Shown here piece by piece: positions 18,071 through 26,937 of a DNA stretch of 31,535 nucleotides. The notes below the pieces were generated by a model. The model was not told the origin of the DNA and did no database searches. It worked only from the letters and a program-made list of their open reading frames with translations. The stretch comes from Bacteroidales bacterium UBA5621 (GTDB lineage Bacteria > Bacteroidota > Bacteroidia > Bacteroidales > VadinHA17). Both the position numbers and the translations under genes were made by a program. Within the stretch, counting starts at the first letter, position 1. Every line of letters starts with the position of its first letter. The stretch is taken from positions 1,354-32,888 of the forward strand of contig DIKJ01000154.1 in NCBI GenBank assembly GCA_002424525.1. The letters run 5' to 3'.

Positions 18071-19444
18071 ATGCAGAAAACGACTCTCCTTTTTACGGAT
18101 GCCCTGAAGCTTAAACGACCAAAAGCTTTTCAGGTGATGCTGAAGCCGGCCGGGCCGTCGTGTAACCTAAAATGTACTTATTGTTATTACCTTGAGAAGA
18201 GTAACCTTTTCCAGGATGGCACTGCTTTCCGGATGACTGAAAGCCTTCTTGAAAAATTCACCAGGGAATATATCGAAAGCCAGGAAGTGCCTCAGATAAC
18301 TTTTACATGGCAGGGCGGAGAGCCGACTCTGATGGGGCTCGATTTTTTCAGGAAAGCCATAGAGTTCCAGAAGAAATATGCCGGAGGAAAAACGATAGAA
18401 AACTCTTTCCAGACCAATGGCACCAGGCTGAACGATGACTGGTGCAACTTCTTCGCGGACAATAAAATACTTATTGGCATATCAATTGATGGTGCAGAAC
18501 ATAATCACGATCATTACAGGAAGACAGCATCAGGAGGCCCGACCTTTAAAAGGGTTATGAAGGGGATTGAACTGCTTCAGAAGCACAGGGTCGAGTTCAA
18601 TACCCTGAGTGTTGTGAATGATTACAATGTTCATTTTGCTTCAGAGACCTACAGGTTCCTGAAAGGGATCGGCAGCATGTTCCTCCAGTTTCTTCCGGTT
18701 GTTGAGAGGAGTGCCGGAGCTGCAGGAAAAAGCAGGCTGAGCCTTGTGGAGCCCCAATACAGAGGGGAAGCATCCGTGACGGCATGGTCAGTGCCGCCCC
18801 TTGAATTTGGTACGTTTCTTATAACAATATTCGATGAATGGGTGCGGAACGATGTAGCCCGGTACTACGTGCAGATATTTGATGCCACTCTGGCCAATAT
18901 GGCCGGCGAAATGCCCGGGATATGTGTTTTCTCGGAAACATGCGGGGATGCGCTGGTAATGGAGCATAACGGCGACCTTTTTTCATGTGATCATTTTGTA
19001 TACCCCGAATATTTTCTGGGCAATATTGCCGAAACACCTCTCCCGGATCTGATCAATACCCAGCAACAGTTCGATTTTGGGATCAACAAGCGGAACCAGC
19101 TTCCCCGTTACTGTCTGCGTTGCAAGGTCCGTTATGCCTGCCACGGAGAGTGTCCCAAACACAGATTTCTTAAATCGCCTGAGGGAGAGCCCGGACTGAA
19201 CTATCTCTGCGAGGGATACAAGCTGTTTTTCCAGCATGTTGAGCCCTATATGCACTACATGGCCGGTGAGCTTAAGAACAAGCGTCCGCCGGCAAATGTC
19301 ATGAGCTGGATCCGGAACAGGGAGAAACAGGTTGTCAAGTCAGCACCGGTGCCCGGACGGAACGATCCCTGCGTCTGCGGAAGCGGGAAGAAGTTTAAGA
19401 ATTGCTGTGCGGGGAAACCGCTTATTAAACTTTCTTCCACTTGA
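18071..19444 (+). CDS. Anaerobic sulfatase-maturating enzyme (radical SAM/SPASM) with SEC-C tail
   Basis: A 457-residue radical SAM enzyme. The family converts the active-site Ser or Cys of sulfatases to C-alpha-formylglycine without oxygen, in the cytoplasm, before export. The SAM-binding 4Fe-4S site is CNLKCTYC (Cys31, 35, 38), followed by WQGGEPTL and SIDGAEHNHDHYR. Eight SPASM cysteines (285, 291, 306, 348, 351, 357, 361, 380) have the spacing expected for two auxiliary 4Fe-4S clusters. Family members are often about 370-415 residues. The extra length here is a C-terminal SEC-C motif, GRNDPCVCGSGKKFKNCC (Cys434, 436, 445, 446), a zinc site known from SecA. The tail suggests contact with nascent or export-bound chains, but that is inference. 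The last 20 bases overlap the convergent thioredoxin gene. The five sulfatases on the other strand are likely clients. Confidence 0.92.
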   Translation: MQKTTLLFTDALKLKRPKAFQVMLKPAGPSCNLKCTYCYYLEKSNLFQDGTAFRMTESLLEKFTREYIESQEVPQITFTWQGGEPTLMGLDFFRKAIEFQKKYAGGKTIENSFQTNGTRLNDDWCNFFADNKILIGISIDGAEHNHDHYRKTASGGPTFKRVMKGIELLQKHRVEFNTLSVVNDYNVHFASETYRFLKGIGSMFLQFLPVVERSAGAAGKSRLSLVEPQYRGEASVTAWSVPPLEFGTFLITIFDEWVRNDVARYYVQIFDATLANMAGEMPGICVFSETCGDALVMEHNGDLFSCDHFVYPEYFLGNIAETPLPDLINTQQQFDFGINKRNQLPRYCLRCKVRYACHGECPKHRFLKSPEGEPGLNYLCEGYKLFFQHVEPYMHYMAGELKNKRPPANVMSWIRNREKQVVKSAPVPGRNDPCVCGSGKKFKNCCAGKPLIKLSST

Positions 19445-20033
19445 TAGTGCATCCGACGGCCTTGGTTCCTGCAACCGGAACCTGTTCCCCTTTCAGAAGC
19501 TTATTGACTGCATCGGCCACATAATGCTTATCTGCGGCTGAGGCATCGTCAGCATTATTATCAATCGCTCCGACATATTCAACCTTAAGATTGCCGCTCT
19601 TTTTTGACAGTACATACACATGCGGGGTGTTTGTCGCACCATATTTCCTGGCAACCTCCTGTGATTCATCATAAAGATACTGGAACTGATAATTCTTGCT
19701 TTTTGCAAGTTTTTGCATCTCTTCGTATGAGTCACCGGGTGAGACATTCCTGTCGTTCGGATTGATTGCAATAACGGGAAAACCTTTACTGCTGAACTCC
19801 CTGTGAAGATCAATAACACGCTGTTCGTACTTGTGTACAACAGGGCATGTGTTACAGTAAAAGACCACAATAAAGCCTTTTGCATCGTTAAACTGCGAGA
19901 GTGAGATCATTTTGCCTTCCACATTCCTGAGATTAAAATCGGAAGCCGTGTCCCCTGCCTTATAAGGCTCATTTGCAACTGTTAACAGCGCAACCAGTAA
20001 ACCTGCGGTTGAGAGAAGAATAGATTTTTTCAT
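19425..20033 (-). CDS. Exported thioredoxin-fold (AhpC/TSA-like redoxin) protein
   Basis: A 202-residue protein with a Sec signal peptide (hydrophobic 5-20) and a redoxin fold: AGDTASDFNLRNVEG leads to the strand FIVVFYCNTCPVV, with a CxxC pair at Cys60-Cys63. The pattern resembles the CNHCPF-type redoxin subfamily, here with Thr for His. The cis-proline region is seen at NTPHVYVLS. It probably acts in the periplasm as a thiol-disulfide or peroxide-handling protein. Its gene starts 26 bases after the TlpA-like gene, so the two are probably co-transcribed. The 3' end overlaps the maturase gene tail to tail by 20 bases. The substrate is unknown. Confidence 0.87.
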   Translation of the reverse strand: MKKSILLSTAGLLVALLTVANEPYKAGDTASDFNLRNVEGKMISLSQFNDAKGFIVVFYCNTCPVVHKYEQRVIDLHREFSSKGFPVIAINPNDRNVSPGDSYEEMQKLAKSKNYQFQYLYDESQEVARKYGATNTPHVYVLSKKSGNLKVEYVGAIDNNADDASAADKHYVADAVNKLLKGEQVPVAGTKAVGCTIKWKKV

Positions 20034-20059
20034 AAACAGTCATTTTAAATTCAACAATA

Positions 20060-20560
20060 TTATAGGTATCTGGTGATCAGTTTTTCCAACTCATTTCCGT
20101 CAACTTCACCGGCATGAAAATGTCTCTTTTTCTTCTGATTGTTAAAGAACAGAGTTGCCGGGATATTACCGTGCCATGAAGGGTCAACCTTATCAATCCA
20201 TGAATTGTAATCAAGATTGGTCATTACAGTAACATCAAGTGAAATATTATTCTTTTTAAGGAATGGTATGAGCTGTTTTTCTATCTGGCTGGGAAAATCC
20301 AGACTTATCAGGAGAAAGCTGACCTTGCTTTTGTCGTATTTACCCGCCGCTTTTTCGAAGAGGGGCAATTCCTTTACGCACGGGGCACACCAGGTGGCCC
20401 AGAAATTGACAACAAAAAGCTTATCATCAGGAGACTTAAGGATCTTCTCAAGTTCAGGGATCCCGATCTTTTTGACATCCTGTCCTGTTGATGTATTTGA
20501 TATAGAGGCTATTAAGCCAATTAACAATATTGAAGAGAGCACACGGTGATCTGCTTTCAT
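20060..20560 (-). CDS. TlpA/ResA-like exported thioredoxin
   Basis: A 166-residue protein with a Sec signal peptide (hydrophobic 8-22, likely cut before GQDVKK) and a single thioredoxin domain. The active site is WCAPC (Cys58, Cys61) in the strand VVNFWATWCAPCVKELP, and the cis-proline loop is NIPATLFF. The TlpA/ResA group reduces disulfides in exported proteins, for example during cytochrome c maturation; no cytochrome gene is nearby. It lies 77 bases after the last sulfatase gene and 26 bases before the other redoxin gene. It may be the tail of the sulfatase transcript or may form a two-gene unit; no promoter match was found in the 77-base gap. Confidence 0.88.
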   Translation of the reverse strand: MKADHRVLSSILLIGLIASISNTSTGQDVKKIGIPELEKILKSPDDKLFVVNFWATWCAPCVKELPLFEKAAGKYDKSKVSFLLISLDFPSQIEKQLIPFLKKNNISLDVTVMTNLDYNSWIDKVDPSWHGNIPATLFFNNQKKKRHFHAGEVDGNELEKLITRYL

Positions 20561-20637
20561 TCTGACCTTTTATACTGTAAACCGGCGAAATCCGGGAAAG
20601 TTCAAAATGATCCGCAGAATTCAGCTTTTTTAACATT

Positions 20638-22314
20638 TTACTTTATGACAAAGGTTCCTGTCAGCTCTTCGCTGTCGGTGTACCCATATCTGACGGCCTT
20701 TGTGCGAATGGCATAAGTGCCCGGTTTAAGGTGCAGTGGTCCTGTATATAATTGCCATGAAGGGTTAGCCCTCTCTTCGAAGGTATACACAAGCGATGCC
20801 CCATGTGTAGGGCAATAGAAGCCAAGTGTCATGGGTGATGACCATGTGCCGCCTGTCCGGTAGTTCTTTGAAGCCCGGTCTTCCGGACTGTTTATTATAA
20901 AATAAGGGACATCAGTTACCGGTCTGACACCGCCCGGCCACATATATTCGACCATTTCAGGTTCATTCATATGACCCATATCGCCTGTCTCAAGCGTCCA
21001 TTTGGCGAGACGCACCCGTAGATCGCCGAGCACAGTTTTCAACGAAGGATCACCTATGAGGTTATTGATCTGGTACGGGTCTTTTCTTACATCGTAGAGC
21101 TCTTCAGGAGGCCTGGAGTATGCCATCCAGCTCTTCTGCGGGCCTGTAAGCTTATTCTCTGCATCGAGCCTCAGCATCTCCCTGTAGATCGGCATACTGC
21201 TGAGGTACGGGACCCAGATGGGGAATGGCTCATTCGGATAGTAATTACGTATATAGAGATAATCTTTTGTACGAACCGACCTGATCATGTCGTAAGATTC
21301 GTCCACCCTGTCGCGGGCAGCAAATACGGCATCTCGTGGAGTACCCGACTGATCTCCAAGGAAAGGTATCCCCTGCATATGAGAAGGAACGGGTATTCCT
21401 GCCAGCGAAAGCACTGTGGGGCCAAAATCAATGGAGCTGATCAGTCTGTCATCAGTCGTTCCTGCTCCGCTTTTTCCGGGATCTTTAATAATCAGGGGAA
21501 TAAGCAATCCGGAATCGTAAAGCCACCTCTTTGCCCTGGGCAGCCCGTCACCATGATCTCCCCAGAAGAAAATAATTGTATTACCGAGCTCCCCCTCCTT
21601 TTCAAGTTCGGCAATCAGAACACCAACAACGGAATCGAGCCTTGCTATGTTGTCGTACATTTTTGCTATGTTCAGCCTTATAATATGATTATCAGGATAG
21701 TACGGAGGCACTGTTACTGAATTAGGATCTGTTTTCACGTTAGATATATCCCAGTTCTGGCTTTCATGTGTGCCGGTATGGTTAAAGACTGCAAAGAAGG
21801 GCTGACTTTTGTCCGGCCGGTATTTATAGTGAGCATTCCTGCTGCATTCGTCCCAGATGCTTGCAGGGACAGGGTCCTGCGCAAACTGGTAATCGGTTTT
21901 GGAATTGTTGGTGCAATAATATCCGGCTGCTCTCATGTATTCTGTAAATGCCTTTACATAATGAGGGGGTACAGCTGTGAAGGGCACCGGGTTATCCACT
22001 GACCGCCTGTAGGAAGTGGTTCTCATATGCATACATCCGATCGAGGTCTGATACATGCCTGTGATTATTCCGGCGCGGCACGGTGCGCTTATTGCAGCAG
22101 TGGTAAAAACATTGGTGTAGCGGATGCCCTGTGATGAGAGTTTGTCGATGTTTGGCGTCCGGGCTGTTTTATCGCCATAACAGCCGAGGTGCGGGCTCAT
22201 ATCCTCGGTGGAGATCCACAGAATATTAGGACGCTTCTGTACCTGCTGTGCGTTTCCCTGGAGTGCAAGCAGGGATGCAACGCCAATTCCGAACAAGGAT
22301 TTTAAATCTGACAT
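20638..22314 (-). CDS. Periplasmic Ser-type sulfatase (S1 family, sulfamidase-like)
   Basis: A 558-residue sulfatase of the alkaline phosphatase superfamily, hydrolysing sulfate esters or N-sulfates. An ordinary signal peptide (LALQGNAQQ, no lipobox) suggests soluble periplasmic placement, unlike the four related genes upstream. The N-terminal metal motif is STEDMSPH (Glu37, Asp38). The formylglycine motif is SAPCRAGIITG, with Ser76 at the modified position and Arg80; a cysteine occupies the fourth place (Cys79), which is unusual. The C-terminal metal site is WGDHGDG. The TEDMSPHLGCYGD start is typical of the heparan N-sulfatase-like branch, and the C-terminal beta-rich extension (about 470-558) is extra. 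The substrate is uncertain. It follows the neighbouring sulfatase after a 105-base gap that holds repeats. Confidence 0.9.
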   Translation of the reverse strand: MSDLKSLFGIGVASLLALQGNAQQVQKRPNILWISTEDMSPHLGCYGDKTARTPNIDKLSSQGIRYTNVFTTAAISAPCRAGIITGMYQTSIGCMHMRTTSYRRSVDNPVPFTAVPPHYVKAFTEYMRAAGYYCTNNSKTDYQFAQDPVPASIWDECSRNAHYKYRPDKSQPFFAVFNHTGTHESQNWDISNVKTDPNSVTVPPYYPDNHIIRLNIAKMYDNIARLDSVVGVLIAELEKEGELGNTIIFFWGDHGDGLPRAKRWLYDSGLLIPLIIKDPGKSGAGTTDDRLISSIDFGPTVLSLAGIPVPSHMQGIPFLGDQSGTPRDAVFAARDRVDESYDMIRSVRTKDYLYIRNYYPNEPFPIWVPYLSSMPIYREMLRLDAENKLTGPQKSWMAYSRPPEELYDVRKDPYQINNLIGDPSLKTVLGDLRVRLAKWTLETGDMGHMNEPEMVEYMWPGGVRPVTDVPYFIINSPEDRASKNYRTGGTWSSPMTLGFYCPTHGASLVYTFEERANPSWQLYTGPLHLKPGTYAIRTKAVRYGYTDSEELTGTFVIK

Positions 22315-22332
22315 GTTGCTATTAATTAATCT

Positions 22333-22402
22333 AAGTGCTGGTAGCTGGTTACTGGTTGCTAGTTACTGGTTGCTGCCCGCCGTCGCCAGGGCTTTGGCGG
22401 GT
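22333..22402. repeat. Intergenic short direct repeats and hairpin
   Basis: GTTACTGGTTGCT occurs at 22348-22360 and again at 22362-22374 (14-bp period), next to related GCTGGTAGCTGG units. A hairpin CCCGCC (22376-22381) with GGCGGG (22396-22401) follows. The stretch lies in the only sizeable gap within the sulfatase cluster. No T-run follows the hairpin on the minus strand, so it is not a standard terminator. Confidence 0.7.
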
Positions 22403-22419
22403 AAGAGTTGCTGGTTGAT

Positions 22420-23895
22420 TCATTGCGCAGATTTTTTAACTGATCCCGGCTTGCGGGCACCAGGTCCAGCCATCTGAATGTTCTCGTCACCCAGGTCCAG
22501 CCTCATCTCTCCGGCAAGCTTTGTGAGTTCTTCAACAATTGCGGGGTAGAGTTCCTTTACGTCATACCTTTCACCCGGATCTCTTCTCAGATCATACAGT
22601 TCATAGTCGGTTTTGCCGCTTGAATATGGCCCGGGCCAGCCATCGTTGCCGGGCATAACCCCTTCGTAGGAGCGGTAAGTGTGAGGGAGCACAAGCTTCC
22701 AGTTATCCTTCCTTACATTTTCCAGGCTGTTCCTCCTGTAAAAATAATAAAAAACGTTGCGGGGGTTGGCTTCGAAATCACCTTCGAGAAGCGGCAGAAT
22801 ATTGACACCATCGATCTTTTTCGCAGGCAGGCCGGCGCCTGTCATTGCGCACAATGTTGGCAATATATCGATTGTTGAGGCGATATTGTTGCAGATCGTT
22901 CCGGCAGGTATTCTTGCCGGCCACGACATTATACACGGAACCCTTTGTCCTCCCTCCCAGCTGCATCCCTTACCTTCGCGGAGTCCTCCTGTCGATCCTG
23001 CATGGTTCCCGAAATTGAGCCATGGCCCGTTGTCCGATGTAAAGATTACAAGTGTGTTTTCCTTCAGCCCGTTCTTATTGAGAGCTTTCATGATCTCCCC
23101 GACTGACCAGTCGATCTCCATTATGACATCGCCATAAAGCCCCTGTTCACTTTTCCCCGCGAATTTATCAGAGACGGCCAGTGGAACGTGAGGCATGGAG
23201 TGAGCAAGATAGAGGAAGAAAGGATTTTTGTGGTTCCTGTTTATGAAATCCACGGCAAATTCGGTATAGAGTGTTGTCAGCTCAGCCTGGTCGTTCAGAT
23301 CCCTGATCTCCCTGACCATGTCATTTCCCCGAATAAGGGGAAGAGGCGGATAGACAAGCTTTCCGGCCGCTTTATCCTTTGTGGCGGGAAGCCCATCATA
23401 ATCGACCGGCCACATATCGTTCGAATATGGGAGTCCGAGATACTCATGAAAGCCGTTCTGAAGCGGCAGGAACGGGAGATGATGACCCAGGTGCCACTTG
23501 CCGGCAATACAGCTCCTGTAACCCTTCTGCCCCAGTAGCTCGGGGATCAGCTCTTCCTCCTGGTTAATTCCGATACTGTCGTATGGCATAAGGGCTCCGG
23601 AGATACCCACCCGGTGAGCATAGCAACCGGTCATCAGTCCGGCCCGTGAGGCACTGCTGACAGCCTGGGCCACATAGAAGTTCGTGAATCGCATCCCGGT
23701 AACGGCAAGCTGATCGATATTCGGAGTATTGAACTGTGTGGCGCCAAATGAGGAGAGATCCCCATAGCCCATGTCATCAATAAAGATCAGTACGATATTG
23801 GGAGCAGTTGAATTAGTATTGCTTTTCTGCATACAACCTGACAGGGCTGCGGCCGAAAGAACACCCAGACCTAAAAAAGATTTACTGCTTATCAT
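22420..23895 (-). CDS. Lipoprotein Ser-type sulfatase with S-x-A-S-R motif
   Basis: A 491-residue arylsulfatase A-type enzyme. The N-terminus has a lipobox, ALSGC (Cys21), so it is anchored in the envelope. Metal residues Asp40-Asp41 lie in FIDDMGYGD. The formylglycine motif is SSASRAGLMTG: Ser80 takes the modified position and the usual proline is alanine (Ala82), followed by Arg84. The Ala form is known in a recognised S1 subgroup (CSASR type), so the enzyme is probably active. The second metal site is FTSDNGP. Its start overlaps the previous gene's end by 14 bases, which implies translational coupling. Within the S1 family I cannot assign a subfamily or substrate. Confidence 0.9.
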   Translation of the reverse strand: MISSKSFLGLGVLSAAALSGCMQKSNTNSTAPNIVLIFIDDMGYGDLSSFGATQFNTPNIDQLAVTGMRFTNFYVAQAVSSASRAGLMTGCYAHRVGISGALMPYDSIGINQEEELIPELLGQKGYRSCIAGKWHLGHHLPFLPLQNGFHEYLGLPYSNDMWPVDYDGLPATKDKAAGKLVYPPLPLIRGNDMVREIRDLNDQAELTTLYTEFAVDFINRNHKNPFFLYLAHSMPHVPLAVSDKFAGKSEQGLYGDVIMEIDWSVGEIMKALNKNGLKENTLVIFTSDNGPWLNFGNHAGSTGGLREGKGCSWEGGQRVPCIMSWPARIPAGTICNNIASTIDILPTLCAMTGAGLPAKKIDGVNILPLLEGDFEANPRNVFYYFYRRNSLENVRKDNWKLVLPHTYRSYEGVMPGNDGWPGPYSSGKTDYELYDLRRDPGERYDVKELYPAIVEELTKLAGEMRLDLGDENIQMAGPGARKPGSVKKSAQ

Positions 23896-25414
23896 TTTGT
23901 GGTTCAGGCAATTTTAATTTATACCATTTTGGATTGGGCTCCATCATTTTTGCACCCGTTTTTGATCTCCAGTCATTCAGAAGGCTGAATAACTCCTGTG
24001 TTTTCGCCGGTTCTGATTCTGAAATATCGTTCGATTCTGAAATATCGTTTTCAAGATCATAAAGTTCCTGTTTTCCTGATTCAAAGTTGTCAATGAGTTT
24101 AAACTTTCCCAGTCTGATTGCGCTTCCGGGTTCAACACCCTGATTTGAATAATGGGGATAGTGCCAGAAGAGTGGCCTGTCAATGGATTCCCCTGTTTTA
24201 AGTGTATGCACAATGCTTACACCATCCAGCACCAGGGGAGTATTGGCTGTTGTGCCGGAAAGTTCTGCAATGGTTGGAAGAAAGTCCACAGAAGTAACCG
24301 GGCAATTCAGTTCAGGTTTCACCCTTTTGAAAAAGGGTGTTTTGATTATAAGAGGAACACGGATACCGCCCTCGTACAGCCATCCTTTCCCGGCTCTCAG
24401 CGGGTAATTACAGGTGGGAGAACCCTCTGATGTGGAGAGACCCCCGTTATCGGAAGTAAATATTACAACTGTGTTCTTTTCTAATCCGAGCTCATTGATC
24501 TTTTCCAATACTCTGCCGATGTTTTCATCAAGGCTGTAAATCATTGCCGCGTACACCGGATTACTCTGGATCACCCTTTCCTTGTAGTTATCGCCCATCA
24601 GCTCCCTGATCCAGTAAATCTCTCGGGTAAATGGCTGCATTTCCGTCAGTCCAAGCTTTTCGGCTTTTTCGGTAAATCTGAGGATATGTTCCTCTTTTGC
24701 CTGCATGGGGTTATGAACCGTGTAGTATGAAAGGAAGACAAAAAAAGGCTTATTCTTTTTGTCCCCGATGAACTCCAGCGCTTCATCGGTCTGGCGGTCA
24801 GTAAGATATTCTCCCGGAGGACCGTCACTAAGTTTTGGATTGCCATAAGGTGAGAAGTACCCGTCGGCGTAATTATTGCGGGTGGGTGCTCCTGCCCCAT
24901 GTCCACCGCTGTTAATATCAAAACCCTGAAACTCGGGCCAATATTCCGGATCGCGCCCAAGGTGCCATTTCCCTGAAATCATCGTGGAGTATCCCTCGTT
25001 CTTAAGTACTTCCGCGATTGTGACCTCTTCCAGTTCAAGCTGTTGCCTGAAAGGCAATGCGATCAGCTTATCATCGGGTGCACCGCCTCTTGTTGCCTGT
25101 CTTCCCGGGATCCAGTCGGTGATACCGGTATTCACCGGATAGAGGCCGGTCATTATCGACGCCCTCGTGGGAGAAGAGACCGGGCATGACGCATATGCGT
25201 CCGTAAAGCGGATGCCTTCATTGGCCAGGCGGTCAATATTGGGCGTTTCATAGAAGGTGCTTCCGTAGCAACCGAGATCAGTATAACCCATGTCATCCAC
25301 CAGAATGAAAATGATGTTTGGCTTTGAATTTTCAGTTTTACAGCTGGTGAGAGATGAAACAAAGGGGATTGTTGCAGCAACACCAACACCCAGAAGAAAT
25401 TTTGGATTTTTCAT
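23882..25414 (-). CDS. Lipoprotein Ser-type sulfatase (S-S-P-T-R)
   Basis: A 510-residue sulfatase. A lipobox SLTSC (Cys25) predicts a lipoprotein. Metal residues Asp40-Asp41 are in LVDDMGYTD. The formylglycine motif is SSPTRASIMTG, with Ser80 modified and Arg84 conserved. The nearby Cys77 lies outside the motif and should not be taken as the catalytic residue. The second metal site is FTSDNGG, and GKWHLG carries the conserved lysine and histidine. The start shares ATGA with the stop of the upstream gene (25411-25414), the usual sign of coupled translation. It belongs to the arylsulfatase A-like S1 group. The substrate is unknown. Confidence 0.9.
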   Translation of the reverse strand: MKNPKFLLGVGVAATIPFVSSLTSCKTENSKPNIIFILVDDMGYTDLGCYGSTFYETPNIDRLANEGIRFTDAYASCPVSSPTRASIMTGLYPVNTGITDWIPGRQATRGGAPDDKLIALPFRQQLELEEVTIAEVLKNEGYSTMISGKWHLGRDPEYWPEFQGFDINSGGHGAGAPTRNNYADGYFSPYGNPKLSDGPPGEYLTDRQTDEALEFIGDKKNKPFFVFLSYYTVHNPMQAKEEHILRFTEKAEKLGLTEMQPFTREIYWIRELMGDNYKERVIQSNPVYAAMIYSLDENIGRVLEKINELGLEKNTVVIFTSDNGGLSTSEGSPTCNYPLRAGKGWLYEGGIRVPLIIKTPFFKRVKPELNCPVTSVDFLPTIAELSGTTANTPLVLDGVSIVHTLKTGESIDRPLFWHYPHYSNQGVEPGSAIRLGKFKLIDNFESGKQELYDLENDISESNDISESEPAKTQELFSLLNDWRSKTGAKMMEPNPKWYKLKLPEPQNDKQ

Positions 25415-26937
25415 TGGTTATCTTTTATGTTCTGCAGAAGATCTGTCAGTTCCCTGACAACGGATGGGTTTTCTGAAGCCAGGTTGTGTCTTTCACCAAT
25501 ATCTGTCTTAAGATCATAAAGCTGCGGAAGTGAATCATTGCCAAGTTCAATATTTACGTTCAGATTCACTCTGGGTCCTGGCCCGGGCCCGATATATTTC
25601 CACCTGCCTTTAATGATTGAGAGTCTTCCATTTGCAGCATGTTCAACCAGCCATTCACGGTCGGTTTTTACTTTGCCCAGCAAGGTATTAAGATGGTCGA
25701 AGCTGTCAGGGCCTGCCCCTGAGGAAAGTTCCTGACCTGTCAAAGTGGCGAAGGATGCCATAAGATCTATCTGGCTGAAGAGAGCATCAGTGCGACCCGG
25801 TTTCACTTTACCGGGCCATCTGACAATAAATGCGACTTTAGTTCCCCCGTCAAAAGCGCTGTATTTTCCTCCTCTCAGGGGCCCGGCCGGTTTATGGTTA
25901 CCGAGTTTTTCCACTGCATCATCCCTGTATCCGTCGTCAACAACCGGCCCGTTGTCGCTGGTGATGATGATCAGGGTTTTACGTGCAAGGTTAAGCTTAT
26001 CGATGGTACTGACAATCTCGCCAACACACCAGTCGAACTGGAGAATTGCATCACCCCTGGGCCCCATTCCGCTTTTGCCTGCGAATCGCTGATGCGGTAC
26101 CCTGGGAACGTGGATGTCGTGTGTGGCAAAATAGAGGAAAAAAGGCTTTTCCCTGTTTTTTTCAATAAATTCAACAGCCTTGCCGGTTATTACGTCAGCC
26201 ATATCCTCGTCGATCCAAAGGGCCGATTTTCCCCCGCTCATATATCCTATCCGGCTTATCCCGTTAACGATGGTCATGTCGTGGCCATGGCTGGGATGCA
26301 TCTTAAGGAGCTCCGGATGGTCCCTTCCGGTAGGCTCGATCAGTATAGGTTCCCTGAAGCTCACTCTGATCGGATCAGCCGGATCGAGTCCGACCACTCT
26401 TCTGTTCTCCACATATACACATGGGACCCTGTCGCCTGTGGCAGGTATAAGAAAGCTGTAATCGAAACCGATATCGAGAGGGCTGTGTGTAATCTCACTG
26501 TTCCAGTCAGCTCCACCTGCAGGGCCCAGTCCGAGATGCCATTTCCCGACAACTCCGGTGGAATAACCGGCATCCTTAAGCACAGATGCAACAGTTGTCC
26601 TTCCCGGCTCTATTATTGCCGGGGCATCACCTGTTGCAATGCCCGTACCGCGCTGTCTCCAGGCATATTCACCTGTAAGGAGGGAGTATCGCGAAGGGGT
26701 GCTCGTAGCTGATGTGCAATGGGCATTCGCAAATAATAATCCCTCCCTGGCTGCTCTGTCGATATTGGGCGTGGCAATCTCTGTGGCACCATAGCAACTG
26801 ACATCCCCGTAACCGAGGTCGTCCGCATAGATTATTACGATGTTCGGCTTACTGACCCTGCTGTCGCAGGAGATCTGTACTGTCCCCAGAGCAAGTAATC
26901 CGACAGATGTCTGCAATAAACTGTTTCGGGTTTTCAT
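25411..26937 (-). CDS. Lipoprotein Ser-type sulfatase (S-T-P-S-R)
   Basis: A 508-residue sulfatase with lipobox VQISC (Cys24). Metal residues Asp39-Asp40 are in YADDLGYGD. The formylglycine motif is STPSRYSLLTG (Ser79, Arg83); Tyr after the Arg and the following GEYAWRQRGTGI are characteristic of one S1 branch with mostly carbohydrate substrates. GKWHLGLG and the second metal site ITSDNGP are intact. A longer central insert than in the other four genes (about 140-220) would shape the substrate pocket. It shares ATGA overlaps with both the upstream (26934-26937) and downstream (25411-25414) genes, so these three sulfatases are certainly one transcript. Confidence 0.9.
   Translation of the reverse strand: MKTRNSLLQTSVGLLALGTVQISCDSRVSKPNIVIIYADDLGYGDVSCYGATEIATPNIDRAAREGLLFANAHCTSATSTPSRYSLLTGEYAWRQRGTGIATGDAPAIIEPGRTTVASVLKDAGYSTGVVGKWHLGLGPAGGADWNSEITHSPLDIGFDYSFLIPATGDRVPCVYVENRRVVGLDPADPIRVSFREPILIEPTGRDHPELLKMHPSHGHDMTIVNGISRIGYMSGGKSALWIDEDMADVITGKAVEFIEKNREKPFFLYFATHDIHVPRVPHQRFAGKSGMGPRGDAILQFDWCVGEIVSTIDKLNLARKTLIIITSDNGPVVDDGYRDDAVEKLGNHKPAGPLRGGKYSAFDGGTKVAFIVRWPGKVKPGRTDALFSQIDLMASFATLTGQELSSGAGPDSFDHLNTLLGKVKTDREWLVEHAANGRLSIIKGRWKYIGPGPGPRVNLNVNIELGNDSLPQLYDLKTDIGERHNLASENPSVVRELTDLLQNIKDNQ

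Noticed and set aside
25894..26712. Open frame of 272 codons opposite a sulfatase gene
   Set aside because: It is antisense to an intact sulfatase and its translation shows no recognisable motif.
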